Translations under genes and position numbers: made by a program
Origin: Sinohyriopsis cumingii
Lineage: Eukaryota > Mollusca > Bivalvia > Unionida > Unionidae
Direction of reading: 5' to 3'
Assembly (NCBI GenBank): GCA_028554795.2
Contig: CM068829.1
Coordinates: 135,632,579-135,696,578 of the forward strand
Length of the DNA stretch: 64,000 nt
In this document: positions 11,229 through 22,265 of the stretch, piece after piece
Layout of the letters: every line of letters starts with the position of its first letter
Position numbering within the stretch: position 1 is the first letter of the stretch
The notes under the pieces: generated by a model
What the model was told of the DNA's origin: nothing
The model's database searches: none
What the model saw: only the letters and a program-made list of their open reading frames with translations

Positions 11229-11935
11229 GATCAGTGAACTATCAAACTGTAGTTCCAAAACCTTAGAGACAGGAAATACTTAGTCTGGCCCATTAAGCTC
11301 CATTGTCTATTCATTTAGAGATCAATAAAACTGATCACAAGATCTTGAAGCACTTCTACAGGTCAAAAGTCAAAAGTGATGCTGGTAGACACTGAAGATC
11401 TTGTCATACCTGTCAATTGGTAGGAAAACCCAATCAGAAAATACCTAAGGCTCATCTGCAACCCATTGCTGCCTTTGACAAACCATTTAGTAGAATTATG
11501 GTAGATTGTATTGATCCCTTACCTAAGACCAAGTCAGGTAACCAACATCTGTTGACCATTATGTGGGCGCCAAACAAGGTTTCCAGAGGCAATTCCTTTG
11601 AGGAATATTAAAACTTTGATAAAGTTTTTTTTACTCATTTTGGCCTTCCCAACTCTGTCCAATCGGTTCAAGGGTCAAAAATCAAATTTTAGGTCTGGAA
11701 CTTTCCAGCCTATTATGCTTGAATTTGGCATTCAGCAATTTAAGTCAAAAGTCAAATTTAGGTTTGACAGAACTTTAGTGGAGAGAATTTTTGAGTTTTG
11801 TTATAATGGAGTTCTGTCTCTCTTGCTCATTCTTCAAATTTTTCCTCAATTTAGATATTACGGCTGTTACAAAGTTAAGAAGAAAATGAATAAGTTAAAT
11901 CATAATATTAGTGTTCCTGGAATCTGAATACATTA
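11229..11935 (+). pseudogene. Gypsy element 2 integrase (heavily decayed)
   Basis: The HHCC region remains in pieces (LEINKTDHKILKHF, then CHTCQLVGKPNQKIP at about 11400-11445). The core start is visible as RIMVDCIDPLPKTKSGNQHL (11493-11552), holding the first catalytic Asp. After 11580 the core is degraded: the second Asp and the Glu cannot be placed with certainty. It precedes the RT, as in element 1. Confidence 0.7.
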
Positions 11936-12129
11936 TAGGAGTACCAATAATTTGAAAGAGATAGCCAGGTTAAACATACAATTAATTTAGTTGTACTTGT
12001 CCCACTCAGTGAAGATCTAAGTGAAGGAATATCATCGGATTCTACCGATTGGAGTGACAAATCTTCGGAATACAGAAATTATGAAAGATCTAGACCAGAA
12101 GCTTTCACATTTGCAAGAGCAGGAAGAAG

Positions 12130-12977
12130 AAAAACGAACTTAAACAGTTATTATTTGAACGTGAGCACTTATTTCCAGATGTTCCTACAAGAACGAACAA
12201 AATTTTTCATGACATGGAAATTGTAAATTCCAAACCTGTGAAACAACATCCGTACAGGATGAACCCTCTTAAACAGGAATACTTGAAAAAAGAAATTCAG
12301 TAATTGCTGGAGAATGCTTTTATAAAGCCCAGACAAAGTAAATGGAGTTCACCATGCATACTTGTTCCAAAAGCAGATAAAACTTTCCGTATGTGTACTG
12401 ATTATAGGAAGGTGAATAGTGTGACAAAAACAGATTCATTCCCATTACCAAGAATCGATGACTATATTGATAAGATCGGGAATGCCAAGTGTTTCACCAA
12501 ATTTGACCTTCTGAAAGGCTTTAGGCAAATTCCACTAACGGAAAGAGCAAAGGAAATTTCGGCATTCTGACTCCAAATGGACCAATATAATGTAATGCCT
12601 TTTGGGATGAATGGGTCGCCAAGTACATTTCAACGTATCATGAATACGATTACCACTGGTCTAGACAATTGTGATGCTTACATCGATGATGTTATCATCT
12701 ACAACGACACCTGGAATCAACATTTAGAAACAATTCGGGAATTCCTTGACAAACTCGCATATGCATATTTGACAATTAATTTATCTAAAAGTGAGTTCTG
12801 TCGTGCTAGTGTAACTTTTCTAGGACATATCGTGGGACATGGACAAGTTAAACCTACAGATGCTAAGGTCAAAGCTATCTCTGAATTCCCTGTTCCTGTT
12901 AGTAAAACGCAACTGATGCGATTTTTAGGTATGGCCGGATACTATCCAACATTTTGTTCCAATTTTTCTATAATTGC
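12130..12977 (+). pseudogene. Gypsy element 2 reverse transcriptase (3'-truncated)
   Basis: Starts with FEREHLFPDVPTRTNKIFHD, then KWSSPCILVPKADKTFRMCTD (12341-12400) and KFDLLKGFRQIPL (motif A). An in-frame TGA at 12568-12570 is followed by YNVMPFGMNGSPSTF. The catalytic motif AYIDDV is intact (about 12676-12693). FLGHIVGHGQVKP and RFLGMAGYYPTFCSNFS follow. The sequence stops being RT at about 12977 and becomes an HSPA12-like exon fragment. No RNase H or 3' LTR is present. Confidence 0.85.
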
Positions 12978-13138
12978 TCTCTTTTCTTCTTTGCTTCAAA
13001 GTCTCTGAGCGTGTCTAGATTGGCATCCTTGATCCCACGCTGGATGTCTGCATTTCCAAGTAGGCTAATGAATCGCTTCTGTGCTCCGTTTACTTGAGTT
13101 ACTTAGCCTTCCATCAGATAAAACTTAGTGAACGATGA
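12978..13138 (-). pseudogene. Fragment of an HSPA12-like exon
   Basis: The + strand text (ttcaaagtctctgagcgtgtc, ctgcatttccaagtaggcta, gccttccatcagataaaact) aligns with the complement of the HSPA12-like exon at about 19715-19925, with an internal deletion equivalent to 19850-19890. It is a diverged, untranslatable relic on the minus strand, directly abutting gypsy element 2. It shows that another HSPA12-like copy once stood here. Confidence 0.78.
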
Positions 13139-13790
13139 TATATACATTAAGATTATAGTCACTATAAAAATATCATGTACATATGTGCACTCTCCTAAAA
13201 GCATGCAAGCCAACGATTGTATTATATGTTTATTGGTTACAAGTGTTTGGAATAAAAAATATTGCTAACGTAATCGTCTCTATGCATAACTTCTACGCAA
13301 TATAACATGGGCCTGATTTCACTCACCTGACATATATTGGTGTAAACCGCAAATATAATAAAGTAGGTGCATTTTATTATAATGTATTAACGTCAGGATA
13401 ATTTTCAGCTATTCGACAGTAAATGGTAGTATTAAACAGGAGGGCAAACGGTGCAACTACTTTGAGTAACTTCAGCTGGATAAGTTAATTTTGTATTAAT
13501 ATGTAGGGTATTCATGTTAGGACTCCACCTATCACACATATTCAGAAAGTAAATTCGCTTTAACAAAGGAAATCAGAAGCTATCAGAGGATTAGGCTTTT
13601 TATCACTTTTGTAGTGTATAAATTGCACTTGGGCAACCCAAATCAATTCACATAGATAAAACAAGGTTTAACATTGTTCGTATTTTTGAAAATAAAATAT
13701 TATTTTAGCTTCTTAACAACATTATACATTCTGAGCAAAGCCACATACATATCGGTAGGATGTATACAATCAGACGATAAAACGCAACAT
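13139..13790. other. Non-coding, nothing recognised
   Basis: AT-rich sequence between the HSPA12 relic and a SINE. I see no ORF, tRNA or repeat that can be supported. Confidence 0.6.
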
Positions 13791-14036
13791 TCAAAATTGC
13801 TGTAGGTTTAACGCCATTTTCAGTACACAATACTCTTTACGTGAAGTCCAGTATAACTTGAGAAGGATGAACCCTGGAAAACAAAGAGAAGAACCACCGA
13901 TACACGTGAAGCTACTGACAATCTTTGTCTCATTCCCACCTTGGGCGAAACCGAGATTCGATTCAAAACTCGCATAGGTGAGTTGGCAGTGATTGGTAAA
14001 GCCGAGCGCTTTAGATAACTTGGTCATCCGAGATGA
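13791..14036 (-). mobile_element. SINE family A, decayed copy
   Basis: The + strand runs from tgtaggtttaacgccatttt through agaagaaccaccgatacacg to gagcgctttagataacttgg, colinear with the SINE at 758-1014. It has substitutions in the A box and a shortened tail. Confidence 0.85.
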
Positions 14037-15555
14037 CAGATCGAGCATCGTCATTAACATATGATTTATAGATTATTATTTACGATCATAAGTAAATACC
14101 GTTACTCAAAACTGAAATAACTTTACACGGATATCGGCAAAAATCCCTTCACTTCAATTCTTTTTTTCAGCATTTTTTTGGTAAATTATTCCTGTATATT
14201 CTTATTTCGCTATCACACAATGTACACACTGTACACTAATTTCTTTCCAGAGGAAAAATAATGACATATTTTCATTCTTTTTCATTCAGATGTCAAGACT
14301 ATACAGCTAATATTCGAAAAAATTTAAAAGAATTATTTCAATAATTTATTCACACTCTCTTTGAAAGAATTGATCGAATTTTATTTACAGATCTTTTTAG
14401 TAAACATAACTAAATGTATCTAGCACTCAAGGAATTTAGTAGCAATAAATTGCAAACACGAAACAAAACCAACAACTTTGTTATGGTTTAAAGTCTTGAA
14501 CACTACGTATGTCCGCTTTTCGCTACATAAAACATCATCCTATTAATGCCAAAGTTATACAAATCACGCTTCATGGTTGATGGTGTCTACTGTCTTATTT
14601 ATTCCATGAGTTTTAACAAACGCGTATTAAACTCTGAATATTACGTACTGAATTCACCTCAAACCCTTTTTAGTGTTAGTGTGTTAGTGTGAAATTGACG
14701 ATTTTTATGTGACTACTAGCACACAAAGTTTCACTATGCGGTACAAATACTAGTAAGCTCGCAATAATAATGGTATTGACATTGTCAGCTAGCTAAAGGC
14801 ACTTACAAGAAAAATCAGTTATCTTAGAATTTCTGGCTTGATAATAAATTAAATGTGCTGAGTAACAAAGATTAGATAACGACGAGAAGGAAAGGAAACG
14901 TATGCTCTCCAATCGGCGCTGTCCTTATCATTTTCTTCGAGTTTGATTTTGTAAATTGATCGGTATGATATAAATCATGATAATGGTTAACTGTAAAACT
15001 TTCCTCTAATCAGAAACTTTTGACAAATTAAAACAGTTTGAAAATGTTGAATACTTTCTCATATCATACCTGATGACTTGAAAACTTTATAACATTTTGA
15101 CAAATATATTATCATTCACTGTTTTAATTGTGACATATGTACACAGTGGCAGATTTATGTCGAGTGTGTTAGCAGTTCTCACCCTGTTATACAAATTTAA
15201 TATATTAGTTGTTGTGTGTTTGTGTCTCTGAATATTTACTTCAACGCATCATTCAGACAAACTCGCTAAAATGTAAACGTCTAAAAGTAAACCAACGCTG
15301 GATGCAGCCGGCAGTAACATGTAGTGCAAAAATGACAGCGATGGAACGACAGTATACAAAGTACGACCGAGGCTACAACCTCCAACGTTACCTGTGTAGC
15401 GTGTCCTCCATCGTTGTCATTTTACATTACATGGTGCTTTGGGTTCCTTCCGGCTTTGAAGTACCGTGAGTCGTTGAAAAGGAATGCGATCTGGTATTCA
15501 GGATGTTGTGAGTTTAGATTTAATATTGCCAATTCAACTTATTGTTTGCAGTTTT
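14037..15555. other. Non-coding, nothing recognised
   Basis: AT-rich. A GC-richer patch at 15280-15480 holds a 86-codon ORF (15209-15469, +) with no family resemblance that I can see. No promoter or splice context supports it. Confidence 0.5.
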
Positions 15556-16100
15556 AAAGTAACGCCAGCGAGATACGTCACATGCAAGAAGCGAGATCGT
15601 TATTAAAACGGATGAGGCGGAATACTTGAGACTACTAAAAAAATTGCTTGACAACATAGGACTCACACACAAAGGAGGGATTTTATCAATGCCTTTGAAA
15701 AAGACCCAGAGATTTCTGGACTGTCCGTTCAAAGGACAACGTATACTTGGATCGGAAAATGTCCTCAATGGAACTCTTTGCACGAATGCTCTCATAAGCC
15801 GATGTGTTTCGTCTAGTTATAGTTGAACTACCAGAACACGTGATGACTTGTAAGCATGACATAACGCTACACATAAATTTATTATCAGATGGGAAGATCG
15901 CAATTGTTTTCTCAGTATCTTTTAGCTATAAACGCAAGATACAAAGAACCATCTGTGACTTGTCTGTGAACAGTAAAAGGGCGCAGTCTAATTCTGACAC
16001 GGCAATAGGGCAGTTAAAGAGAATACCTTTCTTGGGTTTCAGTCTCGACACATTTCAAATTTGTCGCTCTACCAGCTCAAGTAATGTCACCACGTAGTTC
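15556..16100 (+). other. Unrecognised coding-like stretch
   Basis: Two overlapping + strand frames. 15590-15826 reads KTDEAEYLRLLKKLLDNIGL then THKGGILSMPLKK. 15804-16097 reads VELPEHVMTCKHDITLHINL and later GQLKRIPFLGFSLD. Composition is less AT-rich and more protein-like than the surroundings, and both frames lack low-complexity sequence. I do not recognise a family. It may be a gene relic or an exon. No start or splice site is decisive. Confidence 0.3.
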
Positions 16101-16739
16101 ACCATGTTGATATTTTCAGCTGATCATATATCATTATGCACATAAAATTAACATTTTAAAACCATTTAGAGTAACGCGCAGTGTACAAGGATAAAATGAG
16201 TTTTATGAAGAATAAATATTATTGTACGGAAAACTGTTCATAACTATCAATACGAGACCACATGTAATTCACGAGTAATACTCGTCGATACAAACAAGTC
16301 GGCTATGTAAACCTAAAGCACACAGTGAACGCATTAAAAGTACACAATAGGCTCACCAACTTGCATTAATTTATCTTTAGAATCATCTTCCTTCCAAATG
16401 TATCTTAAAATGGTAGGAACATGTATGGACGTTTTCCCTTGCGCTCGAGTGTATATATTGCTTTGAAATCGGAAGTGTCTTATTGAATACATTGGTAAAC
16501 GTATACCAGCAACTACACTTTCTGAGAATTTTCAAGAGAATTCAGAGCTGATTTGTATATATATATATGAGTTTAAATACTTACTTCATTATTTGTCATT
16601 AAGTTTGCACGGCACTCTGTATCAGGTGTATCAATTGAAATTATCAGTCACACCTTAAAACCAATATTTCACAGAAAGCTGTTAAAATACACTATAATGT
16701 TATTTTTTGTGTGGTGAAAGTCATACTAGAAGATGCCTT

Positions 16740-16742
16740 TAT

Positions 16743-16806
<64 letters not shown>
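16740..16806. repeat. (TA)n microsatellite
   Basis: Uninterrupted TA run of about 65 bp, giving a spurious YIYIYI reading frame on the minus strand. Confidence 0.97.
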
Positions 16807-16807
<1 letters not shown>

Positions 16808-16958
16808 CATTAGCATCATCATCAGCAATCTCGTAACCCATCCAAAAGGGCACAACAGATAATTTCATCACCAAGTCTCTCCATCTTTCACTGTTCTCCA
16901 CTGCCCTTTGGCAAGACCACATAGACGTAACAACTGAAACTAAAATAAAACCAAAAGG

Positions 16959-17168
16959 CACTCGATGGCCGAATGCTCTAAAGAGCTCACCGTTGCAGAT
17001 CACAGCCGTCTCACCTCTGTCTGCGTGTGCTCCCGTGGGTCGGTGGTTCTTTCCGGGGTTTTCCTGGGTCCTTTCTCCACCAGTTATACTGGCCGCCACG
17101 TATAGCCTATCAAGTGCTTGAAAAATGGCGTTAAACCCTACAACAGCAACAACATGAACAACAACAAT
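16959..17168 (+). mobile_element. SINE family A, + strand copy
   Basis: Head gcactcgatggccgaatgct, body with gtgggtcggtggttctttcc, ending in tggcgttaaaccctacaaca and an AAC-rich tail. A short target repeat caaaagg occurs at 16952-16958 and 17169-17175. The B box is altered by a deletion in the tRNA part (tgtgctcccgtggg). Confidence 0.9.
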
Positions 17169-17219
17169 CAAAAGGTCGCTTTCTATGTGCTCTTTTAGAA
17201 CCGGCTTTTATAACACCAA

Positions 17220-17231
17220 ATTAAATTTAAT
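17220..17231. repeat. Target duplication of SINE family B, left
   Basis: attaaatttaat, itself palindromic, is repeated at 17618-17629 around the SINE. With its outer flanks (caccaa / ttggtg) the empty site would have been a perfect 24-bp palindrome. Confidence 0.7.
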
Positions 17232-17617
17232 ATGACCGCTCCGGTGGCGAAAGTCGTTAGAGCGTCCGCCTTGGAATCGGGAGGTCGCGGGTTCCAACCT
17301 AGTCATGCTAAAGGCATATACAATGGTACTAGCAGCTGCCTCGCTCAGCATTAAGAGGATAGTGTTAGGACAGGTCGGTCTGGCGTCAAGATAATGTGAC
17401 TGGGTTGTACATGATGCCACATATCAGCGGCACGATACCACAGTGATAGACATCGCTATAAACTGCCACAATGCAGACATCGTAACGATATGACTGAAAA
17501 ATTGTTAAAGCTTCGTTAAAATTCCAAATCACACACACAATTCAAGGAACGCACACACCACAGAGAGATAGATAGATAGATATGTGTGTGTGTGTGTGTG
17601 TGTGCGCGCGCGCGTTC
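17232..17617 (+). mobile_element. tRNA-derived SINE, family B
   Basis: Head gaccgctccggtggcgaaag with A-box-like gttagagcgtccgcc and B-box-like gggttccaacc. The body contains aggacaggtcggtctggcgt and gacatcgtaacgatatgact. The tail is CA/GATA/GT/GC simple repeat. Copies at 33861-34177 and 62862-63178 share head, body and CA tail. Confidence 0.85.
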
Positions 17618-17689
17618 ATTAAATTTAATTTGGTGGGTTTGAAAACCTGCATCTCCAAGAGCACATTAAAAATAAACCTTTTCGTTGAA

Positions 17690-18150
17690 CTTTAATTTCA
17701 GTTGCTACGACTCTATGGTTTTAAACTAAGTAACAGAAAAATCAAAACAAACAAGTTTTGTAAAATTCAACATATAAATTCATTTTGCAAGTTATGAAAT
17801 GAAAACATAAGAGGAACCTACAATAATGTGCATCAAATCCCAAATAATCCTAAATGTTCTCTCAGGTCAAAGAGTATATAATATTCTGTATGAATTTCAA
17901 TATTGTATGCGCTGATGTATCAATGGTCTTAGATGTACTAGTCTAGCTGTTTCACAATGAATTCGAAATAATCCAAAGACTGTGTTTTAGTCGAAACAGT
18001 CAAAGAGCACTTTATAATGGAAATGAATGTTTTATATAAATAAATCCTCTCAAAAACTAACTGAACACAACTGAAATTGATTAGACCAAGACTGTTGGTA
18101 TGATAGAAATACACAATTATGTTGGTCACAACCTTTATATAAAAACCTAA
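17690..18150 (+). repeat. Dispersed repeat R1, copy 2
   Basis: Shares motif order with 21745-22265: gactctatggttttaaacta, agtaacagaaaaatcaaaac, caagttttgtaaaattcaac, atcaaatcccaaataat, and aactgaacacaactgaaatt near the end. No ORF or terminal repeat could be identified. Confidence 0.55.
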
Positions 18151-18429
18151 GACACAATAAGGGGACCATTTTCCCCATCAAATTCGTAGACAAGGTCTAG
18201 ACTGTTTATTTAGTTATCTGCATATAACCTGACGAATATCAGGTCTACCATTGTTTTTCTCCAAAAGAAAAACCGATGTCCTGAACTCAGAATCAAGGTA
18301 AACATGTTGCCTAAAAATGATCAGTATATTACACAGTCATAATCTACAATCATGTACAAAAATAGCTATGTAATAAGCTGTCTGCAAAGGATCCTTACAA
18401 TCTACAATCATGGACAAAAGTGAAATAGA

Positions 18430-18432
<3 letters not shown>

Positions 18433-18474
<42 letters not shown>
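18433..18474. repeat. (GT)n microsatellite
   Basis: About 40 bp of GT dinucleotide. Confidence 0.95.
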
Positions 18475-18475
<1 letters not shown>

Positions 18476-18871
18476 AAGCCACTCGATTGCAGTAACATAA
18501 TAGACAAATTATTTTAGGACTATTTAGTAATAAACTAAAATACTAACCTTTCGTTCACAGGGACAAGAACGTGCTCCATCACGAAGTAGCAAAACTAATC
18601 GTTAATGCTATTCTTGTGGCAAATGGTATTCTAGACATTCCCTTAAAACAATGAAATAAATGTATATTATTTCGGCGATAGCTCATCACTGTATACAGTA
18701 AAAACTATAACGAAATCTAGCTAGCTAAAGAATACCAACATTTATGATCCATATGTCGAATAGAACATTACATTTATATTGGTCAATGATGTCCATTAGA
18801 TGTATATACTCACATGTTAATTCCTTATACAGTTAAATCCCTATCAAAGATACAAACCCTTTCTATTATAT

Positions 18872-19937
18872 CTACCCGAGAAAACTAACTGTGGCCTTTG
18901 TAGATTTTCCTGTTTTTTCTTCCCTTGCTGTGGCCTCAATTTCGGTACCTCCAAAAGTCATACAGACAAATACCATTCTATGGCTTTTTGGCACACTCGT
19001 ATCGATATTATTAGCTATGACGTATCCAAGCTTCGTGCATCCCTCATCTGTGACGTACATTGGAAATTTATGTGTTGAGGCATATATTGGAAATTCAATG
19101 CTCGTTTGAGCCTCTGTCATCGGTGTGTAGGATTTTTCCTTGGTAGTCTCGTTTAATGCGACCGCTTGGCCTATTTCAATATCCTTATCAAAAATGTCAT
19201 TGCAGTATGGCACACCGTCATATTCAACTCGCTTCCCGATATCGTGCTTTTCGTTCTTGAATGGAATGATCATTAAAATTCCATATGTGTATTTGCAGAC
19301 GCGCTGTGCAATAGAAGACGGACAATGGCCAAAAACTACTGCACCCTTCAATACAACTAAACCCGCCTCCTGGGGTATGATGACCTTGACGTTGGGGAAG
19401 TTGGAACGAACGGCATGTTGAAGCATCTTGGACTCAGAAACCCCCCCCCCCCCATTAAAATGCTGGATACGCTACTGACAGCCCTCTCTTTCATCAGCTC
19501 CTTTACATGGGATACGGTGTTTTCAATGACATTAGAGAAGAGACTTCTCATTGCTGAGGCATTTATACGAAGTTTGTCAACTGTCAAGGACACTTCGTTG
19601 GCATATCTTGTCTGTTTAATGGCCGTACGAAGATCTTCACCATACTCATCCTCAAAGATTTCTTTCAATGATGATGGTAGTCTGACAGTAACGTTCTTAT
19701 CGTTATCCGGAGCAATACCTCTCTTCTTTATCTCAAAGTCTCTGAACATGTCCAGATAGTCTTCTTTGTTCTCAAGCAGGAAACGCTGGAAGACTGCATT
19801 TCCAACCAGGCTAATTAAGAATTGCTTATAGGCTTCGTCTACTTGAGTTCCTCCCCATGCTCCACCACTGGCTTTATGAAGCTCTTTCAGCCTTCCATCC
19901 GACAAAACTTCGTGAACAGTGATATCGATGGTTCCAC
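18872..19937 (-). pseudogene. HSPA12-like exon 4 (C-terminal)
   Basis: Acceptor ttccacag precedes 19937. The exon completes the phosphate-2 loop as DAGGGTIDITVHE across the junction and includes KASGGAWGGTQVDEAYKQFL. The adenosine-motif region SILM...GG is hit by the poly-G frameshift at 19441-19453. The remainder (MLQHAVRSNFPNVKVIIPQE, AVVFGHCPSSIAQRV, CKYTYGI) is in the shifted frame and ends at TAG 18872-18874. Confidence 0.88.
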
Positions 19938-20237
19938 CTGTGGAAGATGCATTAGGATTCATCATTCTGAAACTTTCGCTAAATATGTAGTTTCTGCAAA
20001 ACATTATTCTTCAGAAATAGTTCGTGATCTGTTTGTTTGTTACAAGTATTAGCAATACAATCATGAGTGTATGTCAAAACGTAGTTATCGTCTAACCAGA
20101 CATGTACGAAATAAATAAAAAATAGTATATTTTATACAGAAAAATTAATCTTAATTTGAGATTGATAAATTTTGTTCCCAAACCTAATATAGACATCAAT
20201 GAAAAATTAATGACAAGAAATTAAGTGGGTAATTAAC

Positions 20238-20388
20238 CTCCTGCGTCCAGCACCATGTATATTGAGCCAGGCTTGAAAGAAGTCATCCCTCCTCCTTCGA
20301 CCATCTTCTCTAGTGGGAGAAGGCGGCAAAAAATGGACACTGTCTCTGGTTCTAGTGCTATTTTCAGATTTTCAGTTTTAATGCCAGC
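20238..20388 (-). pseudogene. HSPA12-like exon 3
   Basis: Between acceptor tttctcag and donor ggag|gttaat. It encodes AGIKTENLKIALEPETVSIF and KPGSIYMVLDAGG, the family segment leading into the second phosphate loop. Open throughout. Confidence 0.88.
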
Positions 20389-21325
20389 CTGAGAAAGATA
20401 TTTATTAACGTAAAATAAAGTAAAATGTATTTATATCGCACTAACAAGCTCATCAGTAGCCCGATATTTTCATAAGAATTCGCCAATTAATACGTGGACA
20501 AAAAGCTAGCCACTGAAGTAGTGAAAATAAACAATAAGTATTTATATTGGAATATAACTGTCTCTGAGTGATAATGTACTTAATATTCTGTTTTCAACGA
20601 CAAACATGCGTATTATATTCGAAAAGTTGTAGTGCAGTTTCTTTACAATGAAATGGCTTAAATTTATCAAAAGTTTTTTTTTTTTTGCATCTCTTGATGG
20701 TATGCTATATGGTTCTGTGTTGATTGTCTGATAGAAGGTCATCCTATAATTGTCAACAAATCATTCTTTGAGTGGGCAACCGATATCGAGTGCCAATGTT
20801 TTAAAAACAACATACAAGATCACTCATTGTATGAATAAGTCAGGGCTGCTCCAGAAAAGATAAGAGTACCTGATCAATATATTTTTAGACCCACCCCTGT
20901 TAGTATCTACATTGCAAAAAAGTTCTTAATATTCATCCGTTTTCACCGATTTTAGATGAATAATATAGTCATAGTCCTGTGCAATATAGTCCTTTGCCAT
21001 TCCAAAAATTAACAGAAAATACTACTTAGTCCCAAATGACTACTTTGGATCAACACGGTGAACAAATAATTCGCAATTTTAAATAGACTGCGATGGTTCT
21101 AATCTTACGACATCTAATCTAGACTGCACAATCCATATATGGCGATAGATGTACAGGTGTATATCACTGAAGTAGGTAACCTGTCACAGAAGATGTGTCA
21201 ACATATAACAAGAGCAATCTGACAAAGCCATGCTACAATAGGTGACATTGACATAAAGCATTACAATCTTCGATAAAGAGAAGTAGATTGATAATTTAAA
21301 ACTTAGATGTGTTTGTTAACACTAC

Positions 21326-21550
21326 CTCAACTGCAGCCTCCCTCATGAATTGTTTGGCGGCGTCAGTCCAGATGGCAGGCACGGTTAAGACCCAAGTGAT
21401 CTCATCATCTCTTATATGCCCACTGGACAGTCGGTCTTTGCTGTTCTTCAACATGTCTTCTTTCAGGAAACGAATGACAAGTGAGAAGACGGTCTTTGCT
21501 GGCAAGGATTTTTGCGATTCGTCCTCTAGATCAACGTTTCTATTCAATCC
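21326..21550 (-). pseudogene. HSPA12-like exon 2
   Basis: Acceptor gtatacag, donor ttgag|gtagtg. It encodes VFSLVIRFLKEDMLKNSKD and ITWVLTVPAIWTDAAKQFMR followed by EAAVE, a hallmark HSPA12 stretch. Open throughout. Confidence 0.9.
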
Positions 21551-21744
21551 CTGTATACAACAGATAATTGTAATCATGATTTCTTCGATAATGACTGCAG
21601 AAATACCACTAGGAGATCGACGGAAGGCTATATATTTTATTTAATGTAACTTTGATCTAAAACGAAAATGAAGACTGATTATCTATACATCAAAAAGTTC
21701 TTAAAAGGTATGAGCGGTCGTCAGTCAATTAAGTTATGTGAGAT

Positions 21745-22265
21745 ATGAATAACTGTTACGACTTTATGGTCTTAACTAAGTAACAGAAAATACCAAAAAA
21801 CAAACACAAGTTTTGTAAAATTCATCAAATAATTTGTTTCCTTAGATTACAAAGTGAACATTTATTAAAAATCTTACAGTATTGTGAGTTAAATCCCAAA
21901 GAGTTCTAAATGTTCTACCACAAGTCTAAAGGAATATAATTCCAATTGAATTTCAGTGGTGCTCTAAGCAAGTTCTAATATTAAATGTGTTGACGTGGTT
22001 GTAGTCTAGAATGAGTTAATGTGCTAATGTTCTGAACTGCAGAGACATGCCAACAGTACTTTGATCAATCACAATAACATGATCCAAAATGTTCTTGACT
22101 AACTTCGTGATAATTCCTCATTAATGATTTAGTCCAAGAAGTATTATTGAGCACTATCAAATTCCAGTGAATAATTTAAAATAATTAAATTCACCCAATC
22201 TAAAAATTGAACACAACCATACGAATGATTCTGCTTCGGATGGTAAGGCAAGAATGAATAATTCT
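21745..22265 (+). repeat. Dispersed repeat R1, copy 3 (longest)
   Basis: Begins tgttacgactttatggtctt and runs through agtaacagaaaataccaaaa, caagttttgtaaaattcatc, gttaaatcccaaagagttct to aaaattgaacacaaccatac. It lies in intron 1-2 of the HSPA12-like gene. Orientation and motif order match the other copies. Confidence 0.55.

Noticed and set aside
16692-17171. 159-codon minus-strand ORF
   Set aside because: It joins a (TA)n array and the antisense of a SINE. Neither codes.
17214-17635. 18-bp perfect inverted repeats as a DNA transposon
   Set aside because: The core is a palindromic 12-bp target duplication around a clear tRNA-derived SINE, so inverted symmetry is explained without a transposon.
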